Source: Datura wrightii (Eukaryota; Streptophyta; Magnoliopsida; Solanales; Solanaceae). Taken from it: a stretch of DNA of 64,000 nt. Each line of letters begins with the position of its first letter. The stretch's first letter is position 1. The notes under the pieces were generated by a model. It was not told the origin of the DNA. It saw only the letters and a list, made by a program, of their open reading frames with translations, and made no database searches. The stretch covers positions 14,358,501-14,422,500 of the forward strand of contig JASDFA010000006.1 of NCBI GenBank assembly GCA_035772735.1, given 5' to 3'. Both the position numbers and the translations under genes were made by a program. Below, one piece after another: positions 62,772 to 64,000 of the stretch.

Positions 62772-62879
62772 CCAATGGTTGACTAACTCCACGTGGCACA
62801 ATCTCATTCATCCCCTCTATCTATAAATTGCCTCACTTTCCCTACCCCAACATAACATTCTTCTTTGTGGAACTCTTAA
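62772..62879 (+). promoter_or_regulatory. Predicted Pol II promoter, H6 copy (orphan)
   Basis: CCAAT near 62773, G-box CACGTG at 62790-62795 and TATAAA at 62822-62827. The hairpin it would drive is deleted, so transcription would run into the LTR and antisense through element G. Confidence 0.5.
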
Positions 62880-62914
62880 CTTTCTCTCTCTACCTCTCTC
62901 TCTCATTGTCTCTC

Positions 62915-62955
<41 letters not shown>

Positions 62956-62970
62956 ATATATATATATATA
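62880..62970. repeat. CT / TA microsatellite and junction to element G
   Basis: (CT)n and (TA)n lead without a break into AAGAGGAGAATTAAG, which belongs to the LTR. The junction lies in the TA run. Confidence 0.9.
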
Positions 62971-63011
62971 AGAGGAGAATTAAGTAGAAGAAGTAGGATA
63001 ACTACAACTTT

Positions 63012-63197
63012 ACCATAATCGCATACAAATGACTCTTATATATAAGAGGAGAATTAAGTAGAAGAAGTAGGATAACTACAAACTACACGAGTCCTATTCT
63101 TGTTAAACAAGAAGAACTAAACATTTACTCTCATACAATGACTTAACTAACTTTTTCTTTGAGCTTTATCTTGGACTCTTGATCTTTATCTTGGACA
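63012..63197 (-). repeat. Element G 3' LTR, partial
   Basis: It ends TTGGACA (3'-type). It starts inside the LTR near CATAATCGCATACAAATG; about 45 bp of the outer end are missing. Confidence 0.9.
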
Positions 63198-63209
63198 CTT
63201 CCCCTCAAG

Positions 63210-64000
63210 ATAGTGAGTGGTGGAGCAGTTACTCCTAGCTTGCTTCTAAAATCAGCAACGACTTGTTTAGACAAGGCCTTTGTGTGTATATCAGCCAGCT
63301 GATCCTTAGACCTCACAAATTGTATGAGTAGCTATCCTCTGGATACTTTTTCGCGAACACAGTGGTAGTCCATCTCCACATGTTTTGTCCTGGACTGCAT
63401 AACTAGATTCACTGTCATATATATGGCACTTAAACTGTCATAATATAGAGTAGGAACTATCTACAGATACACACCAATGTCATTAAGAACATAGCTGATC
63501 TATGTCATTTCAGCTGTAGTGGATGCCAAGGCTCTATACTCAGCTTCAACACTTGATCTTTGCTACTGTCGTTTATTTTTTTGATACCCAAGAAATGCAG
63601 TTTGCACCAAAATAAATAGTGTAACCAGTAGTTGACCTCCTAGTAAGGTAACAACCTCCACAATCTGCATTTGAATAACCATATAATCTGCATGGTGATT
63701 GTGAAATTATTCTGAGCCCATAGTGCAGAGTCCCCTTAATGTACCTAAGAATCCTTTCAACACCTTGAAGATGCTCATTGTTTGGATTTTGCATAAACTG
63801 ACTGGCTAGATTCACTGCATGAGTGATATCAGGTCTAGTGATGATTAAGTATTAAAGATTTCCCCCAATGCTCCTATATAGTTAGAAATCAACAAGTTTC
63901 CTAATAGCCACTTGTAGTCTGTGCTTCTGTGTTAGAGGTGTGTGCATTGCTTTTGCTGAGGTCATGTCAGTCTTGGCAATAAGCTCAACGGCATACTTTC
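63210..64000 (-). pseudogene. Element G RNase H region
   Basis: Minus-strand motifs include LASQFMQNP, RILRYIKGTLHYGLRI and RRSTTGYTIYFGANCISW (63573-63815). The stop in the AEMT-ISYV stretch near 63502 is shared with all other copies. Confidence 0.8.

Larger units (their letters stand above)
57910..62950. repeat. Tandem host unit H6 (right half lost)
   Basis: It contains the MITE, pyruvate kinase fragment, gypsy remnant (with a 431 bp duplication) and promoter, and ends in the leader microsatellite. There the text passes into the LTR of element G. The hairpin, SINE and tail are absent. Other stretches are AT-rich and hold no visible gene. Confidence 0.9.
62951..64000 (-). mobile_element. 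Ty1/copia element G, 3' end, cut by window edge
   Basis: It holds part of the 3' LTR (a short duplicated piece at about 62966-63009, then a longer piece to 63197), the polypurine tract CTTCCCCTCAAG, and RNase H running out of the window. The LTR lacks its outer end because of the recombination with H6. The ATAG after the polypurine tract links it to E. Confidence 0.9.

Noticed and set aside
1..64000. CRISPR arrays, bacterial operons, rRNA genes or an origin of replication
   Set aside because: No spacer-repeat pattern, ribosome-binding sites or rRNA signatures; all features are those of plant repeats.

Overview
The window is repetitive, AT-rich plant nuclear DNA and contains no intact protein-coding gene. 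The Ty1/copia elements with an initiator-Met-tRNA primer site, Stowaway-like MITEs, an Au-like tRNA-derived SINE and a chromovirus-type solo LTR all point to a eudicot. The SINE and LTR styles suggest Solanaceae; this is inference from recognised families, not a database match.

The layout is one tandem array. A host segment of about 7.3-7.6 kb (called H here) recurs head to tail: the tail of H0 (2024-2254), H1 (2255-9568), H2 (14274-20566), H3 (23567-30822), H4 (35724-43281), H5 (48234-52991) and H6 (57910-62950). A minus-strand copia element (B to G) sits at the same nucleotide of every H/H junction except H0/H1. That junction (2250-2254) is an empty site. A seventh element, A (1-2023), is inserted about 230 bp away at a different site. 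Elements B, D, E and F keep both 233-234 bp LTRs, C and G are truncated, and all coding regions are broken by stops and frameshifts.

A complete H unit reads, in + orientation: AT-rich start; Stowaway-like MITE remnant; minus-strand pyruvate kinase pseudogene fragment; probable decayed gypsy-type LTR with about 53 bp internal repeats; AT-rich stretch; a + strand CCAAT/G-box/TATA promoter; CT/TA/GA microsatellites; an imperfect fold-back of about 125 nt that looks like a MIRNA precursor; about 1.8 kb of conserved non-coding DNA; an Au-like SINE with a doubled tRNA-like head; and the tail holding the copia insertion site. Units differ by deletions (H2, H3, H5, H6), local duplications (1,225 bp in H5, 431 bp in H6) and a 2.3 kb solo LTR unique to H3.

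The strongest candidate for an undescribed system is the fold-back with its upstream promoter, carried in five units: both arms are nearly invariant while the loop varies. If transcribed, the array would be a tandemly amplified small-RNA locus that spread with an embedded retrotransposon. LTR variants specific to the 5' or 3' position, shared stop codons and the empty site let the order of events be inferred: H duplicated first, copia then inserted at one junction, and H+copia amplified later, apparently partly as two-unit blocks.
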